A stretch of 8,111 nucleotides of DNA from Bacteroides sp. (GCA_014801605.1 JAAVDU010000020.1:39947-48057); one strand, 5' to 3'; counted from the stretch's first letter, positions 1 to 6,876 are shown. Notes: generated by a model not told the origin, from the letters alone. Program-made: numbers and translations.

Positions 1-2
1 AT

Positions 3-1733
3 GCCTCCGTCGATGCCACGGTAAAGCTGATGCTTACCGACGGGATGCACTTCCCGGAGGGAACATCATGGAGCACGACCCCGACGGAAGAGGGTCTCCG
101 AATCAAGGTCACCTATCCGGATGGAGTCAACAGCTATAACGGATATGTGAAAGTCATTGCCGACGGGAGGGTGGTGACTCCTGAGGGGGATGAATTGAGG
201 ATATCAGGGGCAGAGAAGGCTACAGTGATTGTATCTACACGCGAGTTTCCTGAAGTCACCACCGACTATGCGTCTGCGTTTGACCGCCACCGTGCGATTT
301 ACACTCCGAGATTCAAGCGTGCCGGTATATCGTTTGCCACAGCGCCCGGGGATGCGGAGCTCTCCAACGAGGCACTGACAGCACTCCAGAAGGAGCAGGA
401 GGAGCCCAACGCAGCCCTCCTGAACCGACTCTTCGATGCCGGACGATACACCTTTCTCGCATCATCGTCGAGTGAGACCGCTCCTGATCTGCTCGGCATA
501 TGGACAGGCGACTGCAATGTGGGGTGGGGAGGATTCTATCATCTCGATGCCAACCTCAACCTGCAGATAGGGGGAGGGAATATCGGCGACATGCCGGAGG
601 CTATGGAGGGTTACTTCAATCTTCACGACTCATGGCTGCCGGGATTCCGCCGCAACGCCAAAGATCTTCTGGGAGCCGACGGGCTTGTAGCCTGCGGCAA
701 CACTCCCGGACTTGGAGCGGGCCTTATGGCATCGATCAACGATGACTACCCCTATCATTGGTCGACCGGGGAGGAGCCGTGGCTTCTGTACCCATATTGG
801 GAGCATTATCTTGTGACCCGTGACGAGAATTTCCTACGTACCCGTCTCTTCCCTTTGCTCAAGGAGATGGCAGGATTCTACACACAATTTCTTACTCATA
901 AGGATACGGAGGGGAAATGGATATTCACCGGTTCGGTTTCGCATGAGAACAAACCCTCCAATCTCCCGGTATCGCTCCTCAACAACTCTACGATCGACAT
1001 AGCCGGAGCGCGATTCATATTTGACACTCTCTTCAAGGCGGGGAGGATTCTTGGGGAGGATGTGAAGGAGTGGGAGGAATTTGCGTCGCATCTTCCGGGG
1101 TATATGATCAACCGTGACGGTGCTCTGTCGGAATGGGGATGGCCCGGACTTGACGACCACTATACCCATCGCCATACAAGCCATCTTGTAGGGGTATGGC
1201 CATATAGGGAGATAATTCCCGACGGGAGTCCCATATCACAGGCGGCACATAAAGCTCTTGATCTGCGTAAGGCCAACAGTTTCGAGAACAATGCGGGGCA
1301 CGGAGTGCTCATGGGTGCTCTTGAATATGCTTGTCTTGGGGATGCAAAGGGTTGTGGGGAACTTGTGAGGCAGCTTGCGGCCAATGACTATTACTATGAT
1401 GGTCTGGCCACAGCTCACTTCCGGGATCACGGAGTGTTCTGCACAGATGTTGTCAACACTTTTCCTGCAATCCTTATGGAGATGCTTGTAGGATCGACAG
1501 AAGAGAGTATAACTCTTCTTCCCGCTCTTCCGGCATCGCTTGGCAAAGGGTCGCTTCATGGGATACTGACTCGCACGGGAGTCAAGGTAGAGAGTATGTC
1601 GTGGAGCGCCAACGGGATTGACTGCCGTCTGTATTCTCCTCGGGAATGCATCATAGAGATAAATGCACCTCGGGAGAAACGGCGTGTAGAGCTTGGAAGC
1701 GGGACACACACGAATCTGCACTTCGATATCTGA
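3..1733 (+). CDS. GH95-family glycoside hydrolase (alpha-L-fucosidase / alpha-L-galactosidase type), 5'-truncated
   Basis: The frame is open from the window edge (position 3), so the gene starts upstream and the Met at 30 is internal. About 576 codons are visible; GH95 proteins usually have about 750-800 residues, so roughly the N-terminal quarter is missing. Numbering from the Met at 30, the (alpha/alpha)6-barrel landmarks of GH95 are present: GIWTGDCNVGWGGFYHLDANLN (156-177) with the Asn-x-Asn pair N175/N177 that activates the water, SHEN with the likely general acid E306, HRHTSHLVGVWPYREI (380-395), CTDVVNTFP with the expected catalytic-site Asp D473, then LLPALP (496-501) and the C-terminal beta domain. 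The family hydrolyses terminal alpha-L-fucosyl (some members alpha-L-galactosyl) residues on host or plant glycans, usually in the periplasm. The signal peptide would lie outside the window. Family call is firm; substrate is not determined. No clear terminator follows, other than the hairpin at 1799-1853. Confidence 0.9.
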   Translation, partial: ASVDATVKLMLTDGMHFPEGTSWSTTPTEEGLRIKVTYPDGVNSYNGYVKVIADGRVVTPEGDELRISGAEKATVIVSTREFPEVTTDYASAFDRHRAIYTPRFKRAGISFATAPGDAELSNEALTALQKEQEEPNAALLNRLFDAGRYTFLASSSSETAPDLLGIWTGDCNVGWGGFYHLDANLNLQIGGGNIGDMPEAMEGYFNLHDSWLPGFRRNAKDLLGADGLVACGNTPGLGAGLMASINDDYPYHWSTGEEPWLLYPYWEHYLVTRDENFLRTRLFPLLKEMAGFYTQFLTHKDTEGKWIFTGSVSHENKPSNLPVSLLNNSTIDIAGARFIFDTLFKAGRILGEDVKEWEEFASHLPGYMINRDGALSEWGWPGLDDHYTHRHTSHLVGVWPYREIIPDGSPISQAAHKALDLRKANSFENNAGHGVLMGALEYACLGDAKGCGELVRQLAANDYYYDGLATAHFRDHGVFCTDVVNTFPAILMEMLVGSTEESITLLPALPASLGKGSLHGILTRTGVKVESMSWSANGIDCRLYSPRECIIEINAPREKRRVELGSGTHTNLHFDI

Positions 1734-1761
1734 GGCCTGCAGTGCGTGTCACTCCATACCC

Positions 1762-1792
1762 TTTGCGGTCTGACATATTATTTGTACTTTTG
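1762..1792 (+). promoter_or_regulatory. Bacteroidetes-type promoter upstream of yaaA
   Basis: TTTG at 1762-1765 and TACTTTTG at 1785-1792 (matches TAnnTTTG) are separated by 19 bp, an exact fit to the Bacteroidetes housekeeping promoter. The expected transcription start is around 1797-1800, directly at the left arm of the hairpin at 1799-1853. Confidence 0.8.
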
Positions 1793-1798
1793 TAGATA

Positions 1799-1853
1799 AA
1801 AAACAGATAAAGTTGCTTGGACTTTCAGCAGTTTGGCAACTTTATCTGTTTTT
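1799..1853 (+). terminator. Perfect 18-bp hairpin with T-tract: intrinsic terminator or 5'-leader attenuator
   Basis: The left arm 1799-1816 (AAAAACAGATAAAGTTGC) is the exact reverse complement of the right arm 1836-1853, with a 19-nt loop. The right arm ends in five T, so it has the form of an intrinsic terminator, and the A-tract on the left makes it symmetric for the other strand. It lies between the GH95 stop and yaaA but downstream of the yaaA promoter. It would therefore both stop GH95 read-through and sit at the very 5' end of the yaaA transcript. Whether it attenuates, stabilises or terminates cannot be decided from sequence. Confidence 0.75.
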
Positions 1854-1878
1854 AAAATATATATAAAACAAGAGAATT

Positions 1879-2652
1879 ATGTTAGTGTTGATTGCTGAGT
1901 CGAAGACGATGGAGGATAAGGAGATGGTGGTTGATAAAGAGGTGTACAGGCTCAACCGGCCATCGGGGGAGGAGAGGGCCGACGAGGTTATGGGTAAGCT
2001 TCGTGGTATGAGTGTGCCGGAGATAGCCGCCGCTATACGTATCAGCGGTGTGTTGGCATCGAAAGTTGTGAAAATGGCTTATGAGTTCCCCAACAAGGGT
2101 TTGGGACTTCGTGCAATAGAGTCATATACCGGGGTTGTGTTCAAGGCGTTGGACTATGGGACACTTCCGGAGGAGGCCAGATCATTTATCGATAAGTCGA
2201 CGGGGATCATATCCTCATTGTATGGATGGCTCAATGCCGGAGATATCATAAAGCCCTACAGGTATGATTTCGGTGCGAAGCTGACTCCCGGTTCGCGGCC
2301 GGCCTGTGAGCTTATCAAGAAGGATGTGACGATACGGTTTGCCCGGACACTTCAGGAGCAGGGAGAGGGTGTGGTGCTCGATCTTCTGCCTGGAGATGCG
2401 GCGAAGTGTGTGGATTGGAAATTGCTTAAGCGTTTTGCGAAGGTGTATAAAGTTGATTTCAAGGAGGTGAAAGATGGAGGGGAGTTTAAGACTCCTCATG
2501 CGGGTAAGCTTAAAATGATGCGAGGTGCGTTGCTACGAGAGATAGCGATACGTCGGATCAGGGATGTAAGGAATCTTCTTACTCTGGAGACTGATCTGCT
2601 TATGCCTCTGGGCACACCTGATTATCCGGACCATATCGCCTTCTGTGTTTAA
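1879..2652 (+). CDS. yaaA: YaaA-family peroxide stress protein (UPF0246/DUF328)
   Basis: This 257-residue protein has the length of the YaaA family. It opens with MLVLIAESKTM, matching the family N-terminus (MLILISPAKT in E. coli). It also carries the conserved core: AIESYTGVVFKALDYGTL (79-96, equivalent to AFxGDVYxGL) and GIISSLYGWLNAGDIIKPYRYDFG (109-132, equivalent to LSGLYGVLRPLDxMxPYRLEMG). In E. coli, YaaA is a cytoplasmic protein induced by OxyR that limits free iron and protects DNA and proteins from hydrogen peroxide; its fold includes a DNA-binding helix-hairpin-helix. The C-terminal third is divergent and ends DHIAFCV in place of the E. coli-type tail. The ATG at 1879 follows an A-rich leader without a strong Shine-Dalgarno site. 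It appears monocistronic, with its own promoter (1762-1792) and terminator (2670-2733). No OxyR-like site is evident. Confidence 0.9.
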   Translation: MLVLIAESKTMEDKEMVVDKEVYRLNRPSGEERADEVMGKLRGMSVPEIAAAIRISGVLASKVVKMAYEFPNKGLGLRAIESYTGVVFKALDYGTLPEEARSFIDKSTGIISSLYGWLNAGDIIKPYRYDFGAKLTPGSRPACELIKKDVTIRFARTLQEQGEGVVLDLLPGDAAKCVDWKLLKRFAKVYKVDFKEVKDGGEFKTPHAGKLKMMRGALLREIAIRRIRDVRNLLTLETDLLMPLGTPDYPDHIAFCV

Positions 2653-2669
2653 GCAACGGCACAACCGAA

Positions 2670-2733
2670 TATGCTTTGAGGGTAGTCACTCTTGCCGATG
2701 TGCTGCAAAGCATACTCATAATTCTTTTTTTTT
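2670..2733 (+). terminator. Probable intrinsic terminator of yaaA
   Basis: TATGCTTTG (2670-2678) and CAAAGCATA (2706-2714) form a perfect 9-bp stem with a 27-nt loop. A nine-T run (2725-2733) follows ten bases after the stem. The placement just after the yaaA stop fits a terminator, but the long loop and the gap before the T-run make it imperfect. Confidence 0.5.
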
Positions 2734-2755
2734 CAGTAAGATAAGTGGTGTAAAA

Positions 2756-2787
2756 TTTGGTTGAGTGTCAAATTTGTTGTAACTTTG
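2756..2787 (+). promoter_or_regulatory. Bacteroidetes-type promoter for the small membrane protein pair
   Basis: TTTG at 2756-2759 and TAACTTTG at 2780-2787 (matches TAnnTTTG) are separated by 20 bp. The expected start is near 2793, giving a leader of about 65 nt before the ATG at 2860. That leader contains a 12-bp palindrome and a short upstream ORF. Confidence 0.8.
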
Positions 2788-2824
2788 AGGCTGTTAAGCA
2801 TGAAGATATTAATAAAATTCAGCT

Positions 2825-2836
2825 ACTTGATCAAGT
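2825..2836. repeat. 12-bp perfect palindrome in the leader, flanked by 9-bp direct repeats
   Basis: ACTTGATCAAGT at 2825-2836 is a perfect dyad. Two exact copies of ATTAATAAA (2808-2816 and 2844-2852) lie on either side of it, 36 bp apart. The position, downstream of the predicted transcription start and 23 bp before the ATG, would suit an operator or a regulatory leader element. Function is inferred only from location and symmetry. Confidence 0.4.
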
Positions 2837-2859
2837 GATTGAAATTAATAAAGTTAAAT

Positions 2860-3156
2860 ATGGAGAAAAAGACGCTCAAGGATATAGATTTGCCCGGTAA
2901 AGGGATGCTTAAGTGGGTGAGCATACTCATGCTGATTCTGTTTCCATTGAATCTCATCTTTCCAAAATATATTCCCGTCTGGATTATATGGATTGGAGTT
3001 GGAGGGTTTGATTTGATGTGTCTCTACATTATACTTTACATTCTACTGAAGGGTAAAGCCCGGGAGTTTGGGGTTCTACTCCTGAATCTGGTGATAGCTA
3101 TATTAATTATCAGTTCAGTAGCGTGGGGCATATGCAATCCCTGGCCTAATGCGTAA
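2860..3156 (+). CDS. Small three-helix membrane protein, paralog 1 (DIDLPGK motif)
   Basis: Unrecognised 98-residue protein. The ATG at 2860 (MEKKTLKD...) is preferred over the in-frame TTG at 2839, which would add seven residues and lies close to an upstream stop. A short polar N-terminus carries LKDIDLPGK (6-14). Three hydrophobic helices follow at about 17-34, 38-63 and 70-91, the last two separated by the basic loop KGKAREF (64-70), then a short tail. An inner-membrane location is expected. It has a full promoter (2756-2787) and is followed 71 bp later by a same-strand gene with the same N-terminal motif, helix number and loop position, so the two are probably tandem paralogs in one transcript. 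No catalytic residues or known domain were seen. A holin-like, transporter-accessory or signalling role cannot be told apart. Confidence 0.75.
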   Translation: MEKKTLKDIDLPGKGMLKWVSILMLILFPLNLIFPKYIPVWIIWIGVGGFDLMCLYIILYILLKGKAREFGVLLLNLVIAILIISSVAWGICNPWPNA

Positions 3157-3227
3157 AATCGGAAAAGATATAGTAATCGGTCTGAAATTTATGCGTTTAA
3201 GACTACGAATTAAATTACGATAAGACT

Positions 3228-3518
3228 ATGGGCACAATGAAAGATTTGGATATACCGGGAAAGAGAATCGCGCAGATAGCGGCTCTGATCTTTATAGTTG
3301 CGATTGTCGTCACATCTGTTTGTACATCAAACGATGCGACCGGATCATCAGGATGGTTACTATGGACATTTACAGGATGCTATGTTCTTACCATCTGCTA
3401 TATCATAGCTGCCATACTGTTTACCGGACAAGGTAAACAGTACACAAGACTGATTGTACAGCTGAGCTTCTCAATCCTCCTGTTCCTTGCTATCGCCTTC
3501 ATATGGACATCCATATGA
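3228..3518 (+). CDS. Small three-helix membrane protein, paralog 2 (DLDIPGK motif)
   Basis: Unrecognised 96-residue protein (93 if the second ATG at 3237 is used; MKDLDIPGK then begins exactly at Met, like its paralog's motif). The N-terminal MKDLDIPGK (4-12) aligns with LKDIDLPGK of the preceding gene. Hydrophobic helices lie at about 14-31, 43-65 and 75-93, and the loop TGQGKQYTR (66-74) corresponds to KGKAREF in paralog 1. Outside the motif the two have diverged strongly, and this copy has an extra polar stretch (TSNDATGSSG, 33-42) between helices 1 and 2. No good promoter was found in the 71-bp gap, so co-transcription from 2756-2787 is likely. It converges on the ATPase gene, with 45 bp between stops. 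Function unknown; membrane location is inferred from hydrophobicity. Confidence 0.75.
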   Translation: MGTMKDLDIPGKRIAQIAALIFIVAIVVTSVCTSNDATGSSGWLLWTFTGCYVLTICYIIAAILFTGQGKQYTRLIVQLSFSILLFLAIAFIWTSI

Positions 3519-3563
3519 CTTCAACCATCTGCTTCTTAGGTTTACCGTAGTGGGGTATTCGCT

Positions 3564-5132
3564 CTATTCCACCACTTTGATATCGTAGTAGAGGCCTTTG
3601 TCATTTTTGGTGTTGACGTAATTTGCTCCAATAATGAATACCTGTTTTGAATCGAGTGCAAACCTTCCTGCATAATCACGATCATATATTTGGTTGAGAG
3701 CCTCTTGGATGCTTTTATTATACTTGAACTCAAACAGATATATGAAGCGACTTGTCACTACTTCCAGATCGCTTCTTCCCTTGAATCCATGGTGTTCTGC
3801 AAGCGGATTCAGACTACAGAGCTTACATACCAAGTAAGTCACAGCTCTATATACGGATTCGTTTTGGTCTTCAGAGGGTAAGTCCTTGAATACAGTGCTG
3901 AGCCGTTTCATGAAGTCCTGCGGATTTCCGGAAAAGAGGTCTTTCCGGAAATTTAGTATAGAGAATGGACTCTCACTATTGTCTGTGCCTTGTACATATT
4001 TAGGTAGAAGGTCTTCGGCAAAGCTGATCTCCACTTCGCGGTTCGGGAAGCGAAGGATATATGCATCAAGGTCACGGTCATAATGGTCAATGGTCAGATA
4101 TCCGGTCTGGAACATCAATGGCACGGGATCCGTTGAATTAAGGTTGACTCTCATGAGCTCTCGTTTGGAGCACATCCTTCCGTTGATGCCTTGAGGGTTT
4201 ATACGGTTTCTTTTGATAAGATTCACAAGGAATGTTGGTGTCCCGGTCTCAAACCAGAATGGATCCATCGACTTAGCTTTCAAGGTGCGTAGCAGACTGA
4301 AAGGATTGTAAAGCCGGGGGCCTTCAGCTGCGAAGAGATAACCGTCATAGTATTCACGTAGCAGTTTGAGAGTAGTGTTGTAATTCTCTTTTCGTTTCTC
4401 AGCTAAAAACTCTATACCTGATCGGAAAGTAGAGATAAGCTCCTCCTCGGTGATTCCACAGATATCGGCATAATCCTCCTCTAACGATATATCGTCAAGA
4501 TTATTCAGATCGCTGAAAATTGACACTTTACTGAATCGGGCTACGCCGGTAATGAATACAAACCGGATATGCTCATCCATCGACTTGAAGTTGCTGTAGA
4601 AGTTCTTAAGCATTCTCTGATGCTTCTCGTAGAGAGGATGCTTCTCCTCCAAGGCAAGCATAGGCTTGTCATATTCATCTACAAGTATTACGACCTGCCT
4701 ACCTGTAGCCTCATGAGCTGTGCGTATGAGATTCTCAAATCTCAAGGGGAGGGCGCTGACCGAGCCGTCAGAAGACTTTATGGCATATAACTCTTCGTAT
4801 CTTGAGAGAGTGGCGTCGATGCGTTTATGAAGTCCCTCATCTTCAAGATAGGCCCCTGTATTGAAATCGAAGTGCAGTACGGGAGAGGGAGTCCAGTCGC
4901 AATCGGCTTTATCTATAGCAAGTCCTTTGAACAGATTCCGTCTACCCTCGAAATAAGCTTTGAGGGTAGTAACGAAAAGACTTTTCCCAAACCGCCGTGG
5001 ACGGCTTAGGAATATGTATTTACCCTGCTTCATAAGCTGAAGGATAAACTTTGTCTTGTCGACATATACATATCCACCTTTGATTAGTTCAGAGAAAGTC
5101 TGTACTCCAATCGGATATCTGAGTTCGTCCAT
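3564..5132 (-). CDS. AAA-ATPase-like protein with C-terminal PD-(D/E)XK nuclease-like domain
   Basis: This 522-residue protein matches the two-domain family (AAA-ATPase_like, PF09820, plus PDDEXK_9, PF08011) that is very abundant in Bacteroidetes genomes. The start YPIGVQTFSELIKGGYVYVDKT (6-27) is typical. The Walker A motif is RPRRFGKS (44-51), Walker B is VVILVDEYD (147-155), and FVFITGVARFSKVSIFSDLNNL (191-212) carries the sensor region. At the C-terminus, GRSDLEVV (452-459, D455) and FEFKYN (467-472, E468 and K470) form the D...ExK nuclease core, followed by Q481. All key residues are present, so the protein appears intact. The cellular role is unproven; links to mobile elements, defence or nucleic-acid repair have been suggested from such domain content. 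A -7 promoter element (5148-5155) lies only about 16 bp before the ATG, implying a very short leader. It is divergent from the HEPN gene. Confidence 0.88.
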   Translation of the reverse strand: MDELRYPIGVQTFSELIKGGYVYVDKTKFILQLMKQGKYIFLSRPRRFGKSLFVTTLKAYFEGRRNLFKGLAIDKADCDWTPSPVLHFDFNTGAYLEDEGLHKRIDATLSRYEELYAIKSSDGSVSALPLRFENLIRTAHEATGRQVVILVDEYDKPMLALEEKHPLYEKHQRMLKNFYSNFKSMDEHIRFVFITGVARFSKVSIFSDLNNLDDISLEEDYADICGITEEELISTFRSGIEFLAEKRKENYNTTLKLLREYYDGYLFAAEGPRLYNPFSLLRTLKAKSMDPFWFETGTPTFLVNLIKRNRINPQGINGRMCSKRELMRVNLNSTDPVPLMFQTGYLTIDHYDRDLDAYILRFPNREVEISFAEDLLPKYVQGTDNSESPFSILNFRKDLFSGNPQDFMKRLSTVFKDLPSEDQNESVYRAVTYLVCKLCSLNPLAEHHGFKGRSDLEVVTSRFIYLFEFKYNKSIQEALNQIYDRDYAGRFALDSKQVFIIGANYVNTKNDKGLYYDIKVVE

Positions 5133-5147
5133 ATCTGCATTTTTTTA

Positions 5148-5155
5148 CAAAGATA
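5148..5155 (-). promoter_or_regulatory. -7 element of the AAA-ATPase gene
   Basis: On the minus strand TATCTTTG (5155 to 5148) exactly matches TAnnTTTG. No TTTG is found 19-21 bp upstream, so only half of the promoter is recognisable. The predicted start lies around 5141-5145, leaving about 10 nt or less before the ATG at 5132. Confidence 0.5.
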
Positions 5156-5349
5156 TAAAAATTTCATGAATACTTGGTCTGGAAAACTCTTGTAATTCAT
5201 GATGTCAAGTGATATTTTGTAGTTGTATTCCATTGTCTGAGAGTTATGGGATCTTTATCGGATAACGAGAGGAGGAGAATCGTATTCGGATATAATAATA
5301 GTTGCTTCTGTAGGAAATGTGAATCAGGAGGCGTTGGTCGGTCGGAGTC

Positions 5350-5380
5350 TTTGTTGTCTTGTAGAATTTTGTTACTTTTG
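5350..5380 (+). promoter_or_regulatory. Bacteroidetes-type promoter for the HEPN gene
   Basis: TTTG at 5350-5353 and TACTTTTG at 5373-5380 (matches TAnnTTTG) are separated by 19 bp. The start is expected near 5386, giving a leader of about 70 nt that contains a purine-rich stretch (5389-5415). The rest of the 5133-5455 spacer shows no credible gene: a 45-codon frame at 5246-5383 overlaps this promoter and resembles nothing. Confidence 0.75.
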
Positions 5381-5455
5381 TGAATCAATCGGAGGGAGGA
5401 CCAAGGGAAGTAAGAGATACTATAACTTTAGAGTAACGTATAAATAATCAGAGAG

Positions 5456-5932
5456 ATGTCAAATAGACTTGAAACAAGATTCTTGCAACGTCTGGATTCA
5501 TATTCAAGAGCATTTGCCCGCCTGGATGAACTGGTGGTGATGCTTTCGGATGGGAATTATGTCAGGCTCTTTTCAAATGAGGAGACGGGGATGCAGAGTG
5601 AGATTATCAGTGAGGCTCTTATAAAGCGCTTTGAATTCACTCAGGAGTTGTCGTGGAATTTGCTGAAAGATTTCCTCTGTTATCAAGGTGAGACGGAAAT
5701 TGCAGGGTCGAGGGATTCGTACCGGAAGGCCTTACGTGTGGGGCTTATAGATAGTCCGGTATGGATGGATATGATCAGCGACCGCATTCTTTCGGCTCAT
5801 GATTATAACGATGCCAAGTCGAAGCAGATATGCCGTAGGATAATCATGGATTATCATCCGTTGTTCAGGCAGTTGTTGCAGTCGATGCGTAGCAGGGCAT
5901 TGGAAATCGCTAATACGTCAGTGGTGGAGTAA
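5456..5932 (+). CDS. HEPN-type nucleotidyltransferase substrate-binding protein (HI0074 family), apparently orphan
   Basis: This 158-residue protein resembles the HI0074/NTase_sub_bind family (PF08780), all-alpha HEPN-fold proteins. Visible marks are the N-terminal helix with RFLQRLDSYSRAFARLDE (8-25), IISEALIKRFEFTQELSWNLLKDFL (50-74, the family's E.aLIqrFEfT.EL.Wk.lKd.L signature), SYRKALRVGLID (88-99), and ISDRILSAHDYND (107-119). The last contains an intact R110-x4-H115, the HEPN RNase-type motif (family form RNxxSHTYD). These proteins normally pair with a small MNT-fold nucleotidyltransferase (HI0073-like, GSRARG...DxD) encoded next to them, as a toxin-antitoxin-like two-gene unit. No such frame is seen on either side here: upstream is a 323-bp spacer and the divergent ATPase, downstream a convergent AraC gene 20 bp away. 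It has its own promoter at 5350-5380. About 10-20 residues longer than a compact family member, with an uncharacteristic tail. Confidence 0.85.
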   Translation: MSNRLETRFLQRLDSYSRAFARLDELVVMLSDGNYVRLFSNEETGMQSEIISEALIKRFEFTQELSWNLLKDFLCYQGETEIAGSRDSYRKALRVGLIDSPVWMDMISDRILSAHDYNDAKSKQICRRIIMDYHPLFRQLLQSMRSRALEIANTSVVE

Positions 5933-5952
5933 TTCACACGCTATGTTGTCGT

Positions 5953-6834
5953 TCATGAAAGATATTGGGTACGGAATTCGGAGGGAGACATACCTTTCAC
6001 TTGTTTGAATATGCGGCTGAAGTGGCTTACATTGTTAAATCCACAACTATAACAGATTTCTAGAATAGGTTGAAATGGATTAGTTATGAGAAGTCTGGCA
6101 GCGGCACCAAGACGGATATCAGTTATGTATTCTGTAGGAGTTGTGCCGGTGTGTATCTTGAAGAATCTGGAGAAAGATGAGTCAGTCATATTGATAAGAG
6201 CCCCCAAAACCGATATCTTCAATGGCTCACTATAATGTTCGTTTATATATCGGCATACTTTTGTGATGCGTCTTGAACTCATTGTCGGGGGGATACATGT
6301 GAAAGCGGGACTTGCAATCTGTGTATAGTCGTTTTGGTCGGATAGTTTATGAAACAAAGATACCAGATGTAGCAACCGCTCCAGACCACTGTCCATCTCT
6401 GCCAATAACTCAATATCCTTAAAGAACTTTAGTATGGAACGACGTCCGAACGCGACACCATTTGCCGAGCGGTGTAACAGATCGTGTAGATTCATGAGCT
6501 GAAACCGTATCAGATAATCATCGACAAAAACTTCCGGTACAAATTGAAGGGTTATCTCATAGACATTATTATTTCTGCATTCACCTTTCTTCCATCCGTG
6601 AGTAAGGTTCGGCCCAAGCAATACCATCTCCATCCCACCTACTTTTGATATGGAATCTCCAATAATTCTTCGTGAGTTATCGGCATTGATAAGCAGATTC
6701 AGCTCATATTCGCTATGCCGATGAATCGGAAAATCAAAATTCTTCTTGTAGCCGTTGCGTACAAAAATTCCATCGATGCTATTATGAATCGGTGGTATCT
6801 CGGTCAAAATTTCATTATTATCGTTCATAGTCAT
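5953..6834 (-). CDS. AraC-family transcriptional regulator with N-terminal cupin domain
   Basis: I place the start at the ATG at 6834 (MTMNDNNEIL..., 293 residues), not the longer frame from 6927: the extra 31 residues would be a hydrophobic, low-complexity stretch translated from AT-rich DNA and would overlap a -7 promoter element at 6877-6884. The N-terminal domain shows the Bacteroidetes AraC cupin pattern FPIHRHSEYELNLLIN (35-50), RRIIGDS (55-61) and VLLGPNLTHGW (71-81), expected to bind a small ligand, often a sugar. The C-terminal domain carries two helix-turn-helix units, ISVLGALINMTDSSFSRFFKIHTGTTPTEYI (207-237) and ILEICYSCGFNNVSHFSRIFKQVKGMSPSEFR (257-288), the second being the classic AraC signature. 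It is divergent from the secreted-protein gene at 7238 and probably regulates that gene or itself. Its ligand is unknown. Confidence 0.92.
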   Translation of the reverse strand: MTMNDNNEILTEIPPIHNSIDGIFVRNGYKKNFDFPIHRHSEYELNLLINADNSRRIIGDSISKVGGMEMVLLGPNLTHGWKKGECRNNNVYEITLQFVPEVFVDDYLIRFQLMNLHDLLHRSANGVAFGRRSILKFFKDIELLAEMDSGLERLLHLVSLFHKLSDQNDYTQIASPAFTCIPPTMSSRRITKVCRYINEHYSEPLKISVLGALINMTDSSFSRFFKIHTGTTPTEYITDIRLGAAARLLITNPFQPILEICYSCGFNNVSHFSRIFKQVKGMSPSEFRTQYLS

Positions 6835-6876
6835 ATAAAGATCTAAGATTATTGATTGAATTAAAAGTAGAAAGTG

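Noticed and set aside
1236..1721. 161-codon open frame on the minus strand inside the GH95 gene
   Set aside because: It is antisense to a clearly conserved glycosidase frame, has no promoter or recognisable domain, and its cysteine- and arginine-rich composition is typical of a shadow frame.
2839..2859. TTG start seven codons upstream of the first membrane protein
   Set aside because: It directly follows an in-frame stop codon and adds residues lacking in the paralog; the ATG at 2860 aligns the two proteins at the LKDIDLPGK motif.
3547..3575. Possible bidirectional terminator between the second membrane gene and the ATPase gene
   Set aside because: The arms GTAGTGG and CCACCAC have one mismatch (a G-U pair on the minus-strand RNA), the right arm is part of the ATPase coding end, and no T-run follows on either strand.
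5246..5383. 45-codon plus-strand frame in the divergent spacer, examined as a remnant MNT partner of the HEPN protein
   Set aside because: It has no GSxxxG or DxD motif and overlaps the promoter of the HEPN gene, so it is neither a partner nor a clear remnant.
5197..5388. 63-codon minus-strand frame in the same spacer
   Set aside because: It covers the HEPN promoter in antisense, has no recognisable domain and no promoter of its own.
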